Assembly: GCA_036245525.1 (NCBI GenBank)
Contig: BTPG01000004.1
Span: 18,989,103-19,053,102 of the forward strand
Length of the DNA stretch: 64,000 bases
Direction: 5' to 3'
Origin: Semisulcospira habei
Taxonomy: Eukaryota; Mollusca; Gastropoda; Semisulcospiridae
Below, in pieces: positions 10,940-21,945 of the stretch (the first letter of the stretch is position 1; each line of letters opens with the position of its first letter). The notes under the pieces were generated by a model. The model was not told the DNA's origin, ran no database searches, and saw nothing but the letters and a program-made list of their open reading frames with translations. Both the position numbers and the translations under genes were made by a program.

Positions 10940-11331
10940 AGATCAGTTATCTCGTGGGGGAGGGGAGTCCAACGTTTTCTTTGGGACCTTCAACTTGACA
11001 CAAAAGGCCTCCCTGACGCCAGACCTTCTTCCAGTGGCCCAGGAAATTAAACAAGGGGGGGGGGGGGGGGGCGAGATGCAGGCGCGTGTGTGTCAATACT
11101 CTTACCACTTGCCAAAATATCAAACAACAGGAAGGTGGGACGGGTGGGGGGGGGGGGGGGGGTTAGCATGTGTTTGTGTCAAAACTCACCAACAAATCAA
11201 ATGTGTGTGTGTGTGTGTGTGTGGGGGGGGGGGGGGGTCCAAACACCCCCAAAAGGCATTTTAAACAATTTTGGGTCTGGAGGAAGGGGTGGGGGGGTCC
11301 AGTACCCTTAGGATCTCCACCCCAGGTCATC
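10940..11331. repeat. hAT-like poly-G repeat cluster
   Basis: Contains GGGACCTTCAACTTGACAC, poly-G tracts (11056-11071, 11145-11162, 11221-11237) and (GT)n. The right end ATCAGCCCCTG (to 11331) is complementary to the CAGGGxCGGAT starts of related copies. Confidence 0.5.
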
Positions 11332-12459
11332 ATCAGCCCCTGAGACTGAATGGGTTTGCAGTAATCTGTGCCTCTTACAAATGGTTGTGTGTGTGTGTGT
11401 GTGTGGTTCAGCTTCATTCATTTCAAGATAGACTAGTGTGTGTCAATAAACACATGTACGCTCAAGACACAGTTATACATGTGGTAGAGTGGTCTTTGAT
11501 CATGCGGTTAAATAGAGGAATGGAAGTGTTTAGTCTATATTTTCCACTGATTATGATTTGTAAGGTAAATAAATGTTAATTAATGGATAAAGCCAAATAG
11601 GTTGTTAATTCCTAATTAGTATTGTTGTCTTCTTAGATCTTTTCTCTTTTAACTTGATCTACTTCATTCCGTTGTCTCGTTTTATAAGGTGGTTGTGGAT
11701 AGACTGCACTCAATACCAGACAGGTTTCACTGTAAGTTAGAACAGTTTAGTCAGTGGAAGCATAGAGTTATATTGAGCCTAGCTCTAGCCTAAATGTATA
11801 AATATTGCTGCCTGACTCTGTGTTTGGACAGCATTTAGCTATAAGTGCTCCAAGAATCCAGTGCATCTTGGGCGGTATGTTTTGTCATGAGTTTTTAGTC
11901 ATGTGCATGAGCTTTGACTGAACTGTGTTCACCTATAGCTGCTGTGACATTTTTGGGCAGTCAGACACAGCAGTTTTGTTACTTGACTGCATCGAGTCAT
12001 ATGAAATTCAGTCTACCTTCATTGTACCACCTTTGACACTTTGCTAAGGTATGTTGAATAGCTAGATGTTTGGTTATTTGTTAAGGTAATAGAATATTAC
12101 ATTAACTGAAAAATGTTGTTATTGCATTTTATGTTATTTTTACTTGACTGTCTGTTTTTATAATTCATTGTTTAGAGCCGATTTGTACTGTACATTCTTT
12201 TGTAATTTCGGTTGCTTGACAATAGCTAGAATGTATGTTCAAGCTATTGCAGCGTATGTATGTTTATGGTAGTTTGATAATAGTAATAGCTAGAACGTAC
12301 CTTCACGCTATATTGTATATGATATATACTTATGACCTGTAATGTTTGTTGCAGGGTGGCATCATTCACTTAGAGGCATTGACTTAAGGATATTGATTTA
12401 AGGACCTTGGCTTACAGCCTTGATTTAATGCTGTAAATAAAAAGATGTTCTTCAATTAA
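11332..12459. other. Noncoding AT-rich, nothing recognised
   Basis: Contains a (GT)n run (11384-11404). No exon or repeat end could be defined. An AATAAA at about 12437 immediately precedes the LINE A 5' region. Confidence 0.4.
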
Positions 12460-15400
12460 GCCTCTTCTCAACCCTCACGGAAGCGAACCCCAGGGTGTGA
12501 GTGCGTAAGAAAGTGCCCACATACCCCCCACTCTGCACGGGACATAGACGACCCCGCCCTCCACGAGTTGCCTGCTGCCTTGCAGGCCTGGCCGCTTGGC
12601 TGCGGAAAGGCTAAGGGAGGAAACCCCTGACATCAAAGCCCCCGTGTCTCCGGGGAAGGCTTTTGAGCCAGAGACTAGGACAAAGACAGTCTGATATAAA
12701 ACCTACGACCCGAGGACCTCGATGCCATCGTCCCAGCTTGCTAGGCCATGGCAGATGAACCAAGGGTTTAAAGGGTGGGGCCAGTACTGCGCACACTGCA
12801 CTCCACCAAAAAGCTCCACCGTGCAGGCTTTAGGAAACGTCCACGGACCATGACACTGACCATTCCAAGTCCTGTAGCGACGGGCGAGGGGCGAAACGGC
12901 AGGTGAAAGATGTCACTGGAAGCCGCAGTCTCAAACCTGCATGCAGGCGGTTCAGGATATTGGTCGCCTGATGTTGACCTGGGGATGACAACATCACTCG
13001 GCACACCCTGAACGACCAAGCAGCCTTCTCTAGGGACAGCACTGCTTGCTCCACACGGAGAGGGGCCTAGAAAAGGTGGCCTAACCAAAGCTCGTCCCCT
13101 CGCAACCCCAGTTGGCTAGCCGCGGTCAACGGGCATCTTCTCCTGCGGTCAAAAAACAAGAAAGAATAACGGATCCACTCTCATGACGACCACGACCGGA
13201 CTCAACGTAGCATGCTGGAACGTCCGAACCATGCTCGACAAAGCAGACAGCGGACGCCCTGAACGTCGCTCCGCCCTCATTGCCCATGAATTGCGGAGGT
13301 TAAACATCGACATCGCCGCGCTCAGCGAAGTACGCCTTCCGGACGAAGGCAGCCTCCAAGAACTTGGTGCTGGGTACACCCTCTACTGGTCAGGCAGGCC
13401 TGCATCAGAAAGACGGCTTTCAGGCGTGGGTTTCATGGTCAAGACATCCATTGCGACTAAGCTGGAAAACCTACCAACGGGCCACTCAGACCGCATCATG
13501 TCCATGCGCCTCCCACTGAGACACCAGCAGCACGTCACCCTTCTCAGTGTGTACTCCCCAACCCTCCTGGCAGAGCCTGCTGAAAAGGACAAGTTTTACA
13601 CTGACCTGCGCAGCCTCCTACAGAGTACCCCTGCAGACGACAAAGTCATCATCCTTGGCGACTTCAACGCCAGAGTAGGCCAGGACTCTGAAGCCTGGAA
13701 AGGAGTCCTCGGCAAGCATGGCGTGGGGAACTGCAATGACAATGGCCGCCTACTGTTGGAGTTCTGTGCGGAGCAGCAACTGGTCATCACCAACACTACT
13801 TTTCAGCAAAAGGACAGTCGAAAGACCACCTGGATGCATCCTCGCTCCAAACACTGGCACCTTATCGACTATGTCCTAGTGCGTCAGAGGGACCGCAGTG
13901 ACGTCCTCCTCACCAGAGTGATGCCCAGCGCAGAGTGCCACACTGACCACCGCCTTGTCCGCTGCAAACTCAGGCTCCACTTCAAGCCAAAACCCAAGAA
14001 ATGGGGGCCCCCCAAGAAAAAGCTTGACGTTGCCAGCCTTCAGCGTGACGATGTGAAAGCTGCCTTTCAGACAGATTTACAGCGCAGGCTCAAAGACACA
14101 GCGGACCCAGTAGACTCCTCCCCTGAAACACTTTGGGAACAACTGAAAACTGCTATTGCAAAATCCTCTACAGAAGTCTTGGGTTTCGCCAGAAAGAAGA
14201 ACAAAGACTGGTTTGACGAAAACGATGTAGAGATCCAGGAAAACCTAGCAAAAAAAAGAGCCGCCCATCAGGCCCACCTAGCCCAGCCTTCCTGCCCTGT
14301 GAAGAAGTCTGCCTTCCGCCTCGTCTGCAGCAGTCTCCAGCGCAAGCTCAGAGATCTCCAGAATGAGTGGTGGACCAGACTTGCACAGAGGTCCCAGCTC
14401 TGTGCTGACAATGGTGACTACAGGGGCTTCTACGAAGCACTGAAAGCAGTGTATGGTCCCAGGCACCTGGTACAAAGTCCCCTGCGAAGCGTGAATGGCC
14501 AGGCACTCCTCACAGATAATACCTCCATCTTGAACCGCTGGTCGGAATACTTTCAGAGCCTCTTCAGCGCTGAGCGCACTGTTCAAGAAGCAGTCGTCCT
14601 ACAAATCCCACACCTCCCAGTAAAGGTTGAATTGGATGAACCGCCCACCGCTGAAGAGACCCTCACAGCCATCCACCAGCTCAAGAGTGGCAAAGCAGCA
14701 GGCATTGATGGAATACCGCCAGAGATCTGGAAACATGGAGGCACAGCACTGCACAACAAGCTCCATGACCTCTTTCTCTGCTGCTGGGAGGAAGGAACAC
14801 TACCAAAAGATCTCCGTGATGCAGTCGTTACCACCCTGTACAAGAACAAAGGCGAGAAGTCTGACTGTTCCAACTATCGGGGAATTACCCTGCTGTCCAT
14901 TGCTGGGAAAATCCTTGCAAGGCTGCTCCTGAATCGGCTGGTACCTGCCATCGCTGAAGACCAACTCCCAGAGGGCCAGTGTGGCTTCAGAGCAAACAGG
15001 AGCACCACCGATATGGTCTTTGTGCTGAGACAGCTACAGGAGAAGTGCCGCGAGCAGAACAAAGGGCTGTACGTAACATTTGTCGACCTAACAAAAGCGT
15101 TCGACACTGTAAGCAGGCAAGGCATGTGGCAGATCCTGGAGCGACTTGGCTGTCCCCCAAAGTTCCTCAACATGATTGTCCAGCTACACGAGGACCAGCA
15201 AGGCCAGGTCAGACTCAACAATGACCTCTCAGAACCATTCCCTATTCTCAACGGCGTAAAGCAGGGCTGCGTGCTGGCACCGACCCTCTTCACCATCTTT
15301 TTTAGCATGATGTTGAAGCAGGCCACAGTGGACCTCGATGATGACGATGCAGTGTACATCAGGTATCGTCTCGATGGCAGCCTGTTCAACCTCAGACGAC

Positions 15401-16440
15401 TGCAGGCCCACACGAAAACCCTAGACCAACTGATTCGTGAGCTGCTTTTTGCTGATGATGCTGCCCTCGTTGCACACACAGAGAGAACCCTGCAGCGCAT
15501 CACGTCTTGCTTCGCAGATGCTGCCCAGCTCTTTGGACTCGAGGTCAGTCTGAAAAAGACGGAGGTCCTCCATCAGCCGGCACCCAAGACAGTGTATTGC
15601 CCTCCTCACATCACCATTGGCGAGTCTGAACTAAAGTCAGTGCACCAGTTTACTTACCTTGGCTGCATTATCACGTCGGACGCCAAGCTGGACAAGGAGC
15701 TTGACAGCAGGCTGGCAAAAGCGAACAGCGCTTTCGGGCGACTTTTCAAGCGGGTGTGGCACAATCAACAGCTGAAAACAGGCACCAAGATCAGCGTGTA
15801 CAGAGCTGTGGTCCTCACCACCCTGCTGTATGGTTCCCGAGTCCTGGGCCCTCTACCGCAGCCAACTACGACTCCTCGAACGCTTCCACCAGCGCTGCCT
15901 GCGTACCATCCTGGCATTCACTGGAGTGACTATGTCACCAACGTCGAGGTCCTTGAACAGGCTGAAACTGTGAGCATCGAGGCTTTGCTGCTGCGGACAC
16001 AGCTCCGCTGGGCGGGGCATGTCTCCAGGATGGAGGATCATCGCCTACCAAAGATCACCCTGTTCGGCGAGCTTGCTACTGGACACCGTGACAGAGGGGC
16101 ACCAAAGAAGAGATACAAAGACTGTCTCAAGAAGTCACTTAGTGCCTGCCAAATCGACCACCACCAGTGGTCTTCGCTTGCTGCGGACCGTGACACCTGG
16201 CGCTCCACCATTTACAAGGCAGCTGTCTCCTTTGAGGACTCTCACAGAGCTAGCCTTAAGGACAAGCGGCTCAGGAGAAAAAACAGATGCCGCAGCTCAG
16301 AACCCTGGCCATACCTTCCCCTGCAGCCACTGCGGTCGAACCTGCCTGTCTCGGATTGGCCTCCGCAGCCACGAACAAGCCTGCAGACGTCGTGGGCAAC
16401 TCCTATAAAATCTTCGTTCGCGAAGTCAAGCCAAGAGAGA
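12460..16440 (+). mobile_element. LINE A: RTE-like non-LTR retrotransposon, nearly full length
   Basis: A roughly 720-bp 5' region without long ORF is followed by one long ORF (13183 on) encoding an endonuclease and reverse transcriptase, then a very short 3' UTR ending GTCAAGCCAAGAGA and a short GA tail. The same 3' terminus appears in two further fragments on the minus strand (35922-37172 and 63719-64000), which fixes the 3' end at about 16435. The 5' end is uncertain. The module at 12533-12586 is shared with LINE C. I found no convincing target-site duplication. Confidence 0.85.
12533..12586 (+). promoter_or_regulatory. 5' UTR module shared by LINE A and LINE C
   Basis: A 54-nt block starting CTGCACGGGACATAGAC and ending CTGCTGCCTTGCAGG. 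It matches the 5' region of LINE C (minus strand, about 57912-57965) with four differences. It ends in a CCTGC/GCAGG stem-loop. Function unknown; promoter or 5' RNA structure are possibilities. Confidence 0.6.
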
Positions 16441-16551
16441 GAGACCCCCCACTACAACATACACATATTTATTCATATGACCCTTTGCCAAAAGGAGTTA
16501 CTGAAAAGGCAACAAGGGTGCTTGGAAATGAAAAGTGATAGATTTACTTGA
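13183..16551 (+). CDS. LINE A endonuclease-reverse transcriptase polyprotein
   Basis: The 1122-codon frame begins with an apurinic-type (EEP) endonuclease: CWNVRTM near residue 10, LSEVR near 45, LGDFNARVG near 158 and TDHRLV near 253. The reverse transcriptase follows: [40 protein letters not shown] (about 632, first catalytic Asp) and [10 protein letters not shown] (about 755, catalytic DD). Compared with the minus-strand copy at 35922-37172, one extra C at 15836-15838 and one missing G after 15914 shift and restore frame over about 25 codons. A 2-bp loss at about 16285-16288 shifts the tail out of frame and hides a C-terminal C2HC finger ([14 protein letters not shown]), readable in the other frame to 16408. 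Past 16410 the listed frame is flank. Probably recently active but now defective at the C terminus. Confidence 0.85.
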   Translation: MTTTTGLNVACWNVRTMLDKADSGRPERRSALIAHELRRLNIDIAALSEVRLPDEGSLQELGAGYTLYWSGRPASERRLSGVGFMVKTSIATKLENLPTGHSDRIMSMRLPLRHQQHVTLLSVYSPTLLAEPAEKDKFYTDLRSLLQSTPADDKVIILGDFNARVGQDSEAWKGVLGKHGVGNCNDNGRLLLEFCAEQQLVITNTTFQQKDSRKTTWMHPRSKHWHLIDYVLVRQRDRSDVLLTRVMPSAECHTDHRLVRCKLRLHFKPKPKKWGPPKKKLDVASLQRDDVKAAFQTDLQRRLKDTADPVDSSPETLWEQLKTAIAKSSTEVLGFARKKNKDWFDENDVEIQENLAKKRAAHQAHLAQPSCPVKKSAFRLVCSSLQRKLRDLQNEWWTRLAQRSQLCADNGDYRGFYEALKAVYGPRHLVQSPLRSVNGQALLTDNTSILNRWSEYFQSLFSAERTVQEAVVLQIPHLPVKVELDEPPTAEETLTAIHQLKSGKAAGIDGIPPEIWKHGGTALHNKLHDLFLCCWEEGTLPKDLRDAVVTTLYKNKGEKSDCSNYRGITLLSIAGKILARLLLNRLVPAIAEDQLPEGQCGFRANRSTTDMVFVLRQLQEKCREQNKGLYVTFVDLTKAFDTVSRQGMWQILERLGCPPKFLNMIVQLHEDQQGQVRLNNDLSEPFPILNGVKQGCVLAPTLFTIFFSMMLKQATVDLDDDDAVYIRYRLDGSLFNLRRLQAHTKTLDQLIRELLFADDAALVAHTERTLQRITSCFADAAQLFGLEVSLKKTEVLHQPAPKTVYCPPHITIGESELKSVHQFTYLGCIITSDAKLDKELDSRLAKANSAFGRLFKRVWHNQQLKTGTKISVYRAVVLTTLLYGSRVLGPLPQPTTTPRTLPPALPAYHPGIHWSDYVTNVEVLEQAETVSIEALLLRTQLRWAGHVSRMEDHRLPKITLFGELATGHRDRGAPKKRYKDCLKKSLSACQIDHHQWSSLAADRDTWRSTIYKAAVSFEDSHRASLKDKRLRRKNRCRSSEPWPYLPLQPLRSNLPVSDWPPQPRTSLQTSWATPIKSSFAKSSQERETPHYNIHIFIHMTLCQKELLKRQQGCLEMKSDRFT

Positions 16552-17217
16552 AAATTCTATGTTGAACAGTTTGTAGCATTTGCAAATAGTATGTGAAAGT
16601 GGAAGATAGTCTGTTCCTTAGTTTCTGAGAAATCTCATTCAGAAGTTTGTATATGAGAGTACATCAGAGGTCAGGTATTACAAGACAAAGGTGTAAGTTT
16701 TTTTTAATTTTATTTATTAATCCGAGTTGGAAAATGTTTACTTGAACAGTTAAAGGATTATTAAATGTGAATTTCTGTTGCAAAACTACATCCTTCAGGT
16801 TTTCAGAGTGTCACAGAAAGAAATGAATTGTAATACCCGACATCCGACACGGGTGCTTCTTTCTGTTTGTTGTAAATGTGAAATGCAGCCACATTCTAAT
16901 TCAAACCAAAGTCTTAGGCATGTGAAAAGTATTAAGAGAGACAACAGCAATATTTTCTATGATAATTTTATTTAAAGTACAGGAAGATCAATGCAAATTC
17001 AGGGAAAAGATATGTCGAACATTATAATTACAACAAACTGAACGGAGGTTTAACATTTATGTATCCAAAACCACAAGTCTGCCCCCAAGTCATTTTTCTT
17101 CCCCTACAAACATTGCATACACATTTCCTCATTTGCTTGAACTGCTGATCAATCCTTAATACTGCTAAATTACATATCGTTCTTCACTATTCTTCATTGA
17201 TCTGAACTGCTTATCTT
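16552..17217. other. Noncoding AT-rich, nothing recognised
   Basis: No frames, hairpins or repeat ends I can support. Confidence 0.4.
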
Positions 17218-17690
17218 TTGTGTTGGTTCTTCTGTGCTCGCTTTTTACGTATCCCTCTTGTCAAAACAAAGTCATTCGGTGAGAGGTCATTCAGGTACCA
17301 GAGCCCAGTTGTTTGGAATGACCTCCCATGCGAACTGAGATACGTGGATTCAAGAGAGGCATTCAAGCAAGCCCTAAAGACCCATATTTTTTTCTGTCTG
17401 CAACAAATGACTTTGTCACACACCTGTCATGTTAAAGTCATCTCTATGTTAGAAGTAGCGTGTGTGTGTGCGTGTGTACGTGAACGCGAGTACGAGTCCA
17501 TAAGCGTAGCACTTTTGAATGGGGACTTTATAGCTTGTTTACAGAGTGCGTTGTATTTTGTTTTTGTACTTTTTGTAAATTGCGTTTTTGTAATTATTTT
17601 TGGTTTGTACAATTAGTTTTTGTTAAGCGCCTAGAGCTCTAATCTGAGGTTATGCGCATACAAGTACTCATTATTATTATTATTATTAAT
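17218..17690 (+). mobile_element. L2/CR1-type LINE 3' end
   Basis: The frame contains KSFGERSFRYQSPVVWNDLP, then ELRYVDSREAFKQALKTHIF, the conserved C-terminal tail of L2/CR1-clade LINE proteins. It is followed by a 3' UTR with GTTAAGCGCCTAGAGC and a (TTA)n tail at about 17671-17687. Everything upstream is missing, as is usual for 5'-truncated insertions. Confidence 0.8.
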
Positions 17691-19150
17691 GTAATGACTT
17701 AAATCTTGCTAAAGCATTTTCAGCGCACATGGTTGGCGACCAAAAACTGCCAAATTTGTTCAATCCAGACAGCTTTTATATGCTATCGGTACAAATACCA
17801 TATTAGTCCTTTGTATAGGTAACCGTTATGTATAAACTATGTTAAACGTTGATTTTATGTCGAACGTCAGACAAAGGCGAATATTACAACATCCCTTTCT
17901 TGAGTTCTCTCGGTTTGAAGCTTGCCGCAATCAATCCAGCATGGCACCTATGCATCCCGTGATATGAAGAAACGATGGGTAAATTTTTTTAAACGAAATC
18001 AGCAGCAGTTGAGAAAAAAGACAATTATGTCGAACATCGATTTTTACAACGAAAATCGTTGGATGTAAACTCGCCTTTCAAAAAAGGCACGTTTGTTTTT
18101 TTTTTATCTTGAAAAATGCAAAGTGTGTGCATTAAAAAATGCAAAGTGTGTGCATTAATTTATGCATGTACACAAGAAGTGAAGAAGGCATAATTCGTCT
18201 GCTTTGAAGTTCACAGTGTGCAAAGTTCAGGGAAGAGAATTTCCGTCGCAAAATCACAACACACCTGACGTTCAACATGCCGTTTATTTTTATAGGCAAT
18301 ACCTCAATATTTTGCACATGAAAATATCTCTTCTTAACTGATGAATATTTTATACATGTCTTGGCTCACAGAATTGATGATATGAAACCAGTAGGTCGAC
18401 CTGTTCTTTGCACACTCGCTCACATGAGGTCGATCGTTGAGGCTTTCTGGCAAGGGAAATTTTCAGCCTTGGCCAACATTTTAATCATGCAGTCACTAAA
18501 CCTCTCAAAAAGTGTATCCCGTGTTATTTCTAGTATATATTCAGTCATTTTACCATGATCTCAACTACTAAAAACGGATGAGTCAGGACTGGAAGTGCTT
18601 TTATTATGCATAAAGTTCAGGCAACCTTCATAGTAACACCTTTTGGCAATGGGTCGTATTGTTTTAATCCCCACGTTACACCACCGGGGGTAGGGGGGGG
18701 GGGGGGGGAGGGGGGGGGGAGCTGCACAATTGCAAACACAACGCCAGTACTAGAAGGCACCTCCGGAATGTACTGGTAGCACCCCTGGTACAGCGCGAAT
18801 GCATCCCTACAGTTTTATGTGAGGTTTCAGTGGAAGAAGACAGACTAATCTTCACTGTCACACGCGTGCAAACACACACATGATGAACATTTTCTGTGTG
18901 TTATTAAAGTGCTTACTGATCTCTACACTGGTATTACTGATCTGTTCACACATAACATTTATTGATCAGATACCATGATCAGTAAAACAGGTCAGACAAC
19001 AGAATATTTAAAGACATACATAAAAGTGTTATTTCCCAAAAGACTAACAACTGTGTATGCTCATAAAAGCAGTTACTGCACTTTTATTCATGATGCATTC
19101 ATTTACTTGCTCACTCTCAATCCCTCTCAGAGTTGACATTCCGTTGTTTT
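17691..19150. other. Noncoding; short tandem repeat and poly-G tract only
   Basis: A 23-bp unit around AAAATGCAAAGTGTGTGCATT is repeated twice at 18112-18158. A poly-G tract interrupted by A lies at 18693-18719. No exon recognised. Confidence 0.4.
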
Positions 19151-19555
19151 TTAACCTCTTGACTGCCGAGGAAACCTGAACATGATCTGATTGCAAGAGA
19201 CATAGAATAGATCCTTATGAGCCCCTGCAGTTGTGTGGGCCCATGATGATCTATGCCTCTTGCTGGCACCACTTTATATCTATGTTCTCTGGATGGCTGA
19301 AGTTCTCTTGCATTGAATTAACTCATTCAGCCTGGCGCACATATTTCCCAAATTTTGGAGGCGTCATCTAACGACCATGCACCAGTTGCAGGAGATGGAT
19401 CGACCATGATAATTCAAGGGCAGTGCCAAATTAGCTTGGCACCGACCCTTGAATTATCATGGTCGACCCATTTCCTGCTGTAGTGCATCAGGGCTGAATG
19501 GGTTAACAAAGATTTCAAAAGCACTATCTGTGTCCACTGGCAGCGAAGGGGTTAG
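19151..19555. repeat. TTAA-type element disrupted by a second MITE
   Basis: Left end TTAACCTCTTGACTGCCGAGG (19151) and right end CTGGCAGCGAAGGGGTTAG (to about 19555) are inverted repeats. A separate palindromic MITE (19318-19506) sits inside with its own TTAA flanks. Confidence 0.6.
19318..19506. repeat. Palindromic TTAA MITE nested in another element
   Basis: TTAA (19318-19321), start CTCATTCAGCC, end GGGCTGAATGGG, TTAA (19503-19506). One hairpin arm is shortened: the GGCAGTGCC half near the loop is missing on the right. Confidence 0.8.
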
Positions 19556-19706
19556 TCCATTCACCATTCAAGACACAGCAGTGGGAGATTGGTCGGCCAT
19601 GAAATTGCATGTGTAGCATCAGATTAGCTTGGTGCGTGGGAAGGCACCAAGCTAATCCAACACTAACTTTAAACTATCATAGCCAATCAATCTCCCAAAG
19701 CTGGTG
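19556..19706. repeat. Diverged palindromic MITE
   Basis: Arms around 19590-19640 and 19649-19695 share ATCAGATTAGCTTGGTGC and its complement, with many substitutions. Confidence 0.5.
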
Positions 19707-19711
19707 AACAT

Positions 19712-19800
19712 GGTTGGCTGGTTGTACACTGCTTAAATGCCCGACAGCCACAAGACTTTTTCAAGACATGCCTGCGCTGCTTGTGAACAATCTTGCAAAT
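19712..19800 (-). repeat. 3' end of the TCAA-tailed SINE-like element
   Basis: Matches the terminal 75 bp of the elements at 33347-33743 and 37711-38098 (CACAAGCAGxGCAGGCA and GTCGGGxxxTTAAGCA on the minus strand) with several substitutions. The body is absent. Confidence 0.55.
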
Positions 19801-20209
19801 ATTGTAAAAGTCATCAGTAAAAACAAATGAGTTTATCATTACCAATACCACACTTTCGATTCTCTTGTTTCTACATGTTTCAGTTATCTCCCAGTGGGAT
19901 GTTCTGTAGACCAAGGGGTACATGGAAGATGGATTTCTTCAGTCTACAAGAGATCTACATGCTTTTCTTTCATCATCTTTGGACATTGTCTCAAGACACT
20001 GTTTACCATAAGCCCATTAAAAAATAAACACAATTGAGATCAGCTTGTAGGCAGCTGTTTAAAGTATACTATCACTTTAAAGGGTCAGGTCCCAAAGATG
20101 TACCTTCAGTTTAGCCGCACAACAGGCGGTGCTGTGCTTTCGCACCAACGGCTAGGATTCAAATGACTCGTCGGGACTGTGTGCACGTTTATATAGGCCA
20201 GCCAATGGT

Positions 20210-20423
20210 TTAACCCTTTTAGTCCCAAGGTCCCATTTCTCAAATTTTGGAGGTGTTGCCTAACGACTATGTACCAGTTGTAGGAGATGGATTGATCATG
20301 ATAATTCAAGGGTAGTGCCAGATGAGCTTGGCGCCTTCAGGCACCAAGCTCATCTGGCACTACCCTTGAATTATCATGATCAATCCATCTCCTGTTGCAG
20401 GGTCCCAGGGCTAAAAGAGTTAA
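20210..20423. repeat. Palindromic TTAA MITE (CCCTTTTAGTCCC subfamily)
   Basis: TTAA 20210-20213 and 20420-20423. Termini CCCTTTTAGTCCCA and GGGCTAAAAGAG. Hairpin arms about 20287-20334 and 20339-20393 are near-perfect. Confidence 0.85.
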
Positions 20424-20795
20424 GTGCCCTCAAGCACCCCATCATCAAGCATCCCGAACGCTAACCCACAAGTTATCTGTCTTTGTTACAGAGATGACTA
20501 TCAGCCCAGTGCATTTACATTTGTTACAGCATTTCAACTTCAGTATTATCACTACGCAATACGCTTGTGTTTGTTTGTACTGTCTGTTTTACACCTTTCA
20601 CCATTCTGTTAAACATGCATGATCTCCAGATACATTACTTTGACAAGTCCAACACTTGACTTTCAATTACTCGACTTACGCCAGTTTGAGAACAGTGTTG
20701 GGATGTGTAAATCCTGATGATTGTGACTTTAAAGATAGATACAGCACAGAACAGTTCACATACCAGGAATTAATAATGATAACAAAGATTTAAGC

Positions 20796-21007
20796 TTAAC
20801 CCTTTTAGCCCCAAGGTCCCATTTCTCAAATTTGGGAGGTGTTGCCTCAACTCTTTACCGGTTGTAGGAGATGGATTGATCATGATAATTTAACGGTAGT
20901 GCCAGATGAGCTTGGTGCCTTCAGGCACCAAACTCTTCTGGCACTACCCTTAAATTATCATGATCAATCCATCTTCTGCTGCAGGGTCCTGCGGCTAAAT
21001 GAGTTAA
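20796..21007. repeat. Palindromic TTAA MITE (CCCTTTTAGCCCC subfamily)
   Basis: TTAA 20796-20799 and 21004-21007. Body as at 20210-20423, with hairpin centre near 20927. Confidence 0.85.
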
Positions 21008-21048
21008 GCTTTCTGGCATCCCTAGTACTTCTTGACAAATTTTATAAT

Positions 21049-21135
21049 CTTCTAGCTGTCTGTAGTGCTTTTTGTTGCAATGATTCCTGCAAGCATCATC
21101 ACAACAAAAACCACTTCTGACAGCCCAAGGGTTAA
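21049..21135. repeat. Short palindromic element (CTGTCTGTAG family)
   Basis: Inverted arms with GTGCTTTTTGTTGCAATGATT and the complementary AATCATCAC-type region, ending CAAGGGTTAA. Same family as 58096-58193. Confidence 0.6.
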
Positions 21136-21264
21136 TATGCCATCTGTTTTTTGGACAGCATTACATTTGCATCAATATTACCATATATGGTGTGTCGACA
21201 CCTAACACAGTATTGTAAGTATTGTATGCACAGATGTTTCATAGTTATACGCATACATCATGTT

Positions 21265-21925
21265 TATTCATTCAGCCGTGACATGCTACAACTGTAAGTA
21301 TGTATCAATTATGAAAGTTCAAGGGTGATGCAAGATTAGCTTGGCCAGGGTCTGTACAGAAGAGCCGGGACGAAGTTCACAAACTTTTCATAAACGTTTC
21401 ACAAACCCAAACTGAAGCCTGAAGGTTTACAGACTTTAATTAGATAACTCTGTATCAGCAGTTCATTTGAGCTTTCGTGCCTAATGCATGAAGAGATACC
21501 AAAATAAAAGAACGCTTAGTGAATGGCGGAGCTCGGTAGAAGCGTAAACAACCAATCAGAATGTTCGGCAGAAAGGCCATGCAGTCACTTTATGATCAGA
21601 GCTAAATAAATAGATCACTTGCAAAAAGTGTCAGCATGATCGTTCGCAATGGAATAATCACAAATTGGGGGAGAAAAAAAAGAAGTAGACAAAAGTTTGC
21701 CAGCACTTTGTCATTTTTTACAAACTTTAACAGACTTTAAGGAAAAGGACTGAAATTGACAGACTTTCCAGGGCCCTGAAAAAGCCTCGTCATTTTTTAA
21801 CAACTTTCACAAATGTTCACAGACCATACGGACCCTGTTGGCGCGCAGGCGCCAAGCTATTCTAGCACCACCCTTGACCTATCATCTGTCTCCTGAACTT
21901 AACATAGTCGGCAGAGGACATATCC
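21265..21925. repeat. Palindromic MITE split by a DNA transposon in its loop
   Basis: Left arm (about 21268-21345, CATTCAGCCGTGAC ... CAAGATTAGCTTGGC) and right arm (about 21838-21925, GGCGCCAAGCTATTCTAGCA ...) are the two halves of one palindromic MITE separated by the 492-bp element at 21346-21837. Confidence 0.75.
21346..21837. mobile_element. 492-bp non-autonomous DNA transposon
   Basis: Terminal inverted repeats CAGGGTCTGTA (left) and CAGGGTCCGTA (right, minus strand). Flanks TTGGC at 21341-21345 and 21838-21842 look like a 5-bp target duplication. Internal copies of ACAGACTTTAA and GTTCACAAA-type motifs. No ORF. The CAGGG termini suggest hAT-like or a related superfamily; the duplication is shorter than the usual 8 bp of hAT. 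Confidence 0.7.
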
Positions 21926-21945
21926 CAAATTTGTGAATGTTAACT

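Noticed and set aside
12539..12620. HDV-like ribozyme in the LINE A 5' UTR (GGCTAAGGGAG resembles the HDV J4/2 region)
   Set aside because: I could not form the nested double pseudoknot: no consistent P1 pairing exists in both LINE A and LINE C, and the string alone is not enough.
14874..15503. 209-codon minus-strand ORF
   Set aside because: Shadow of the LINE A reverse transcriptase.
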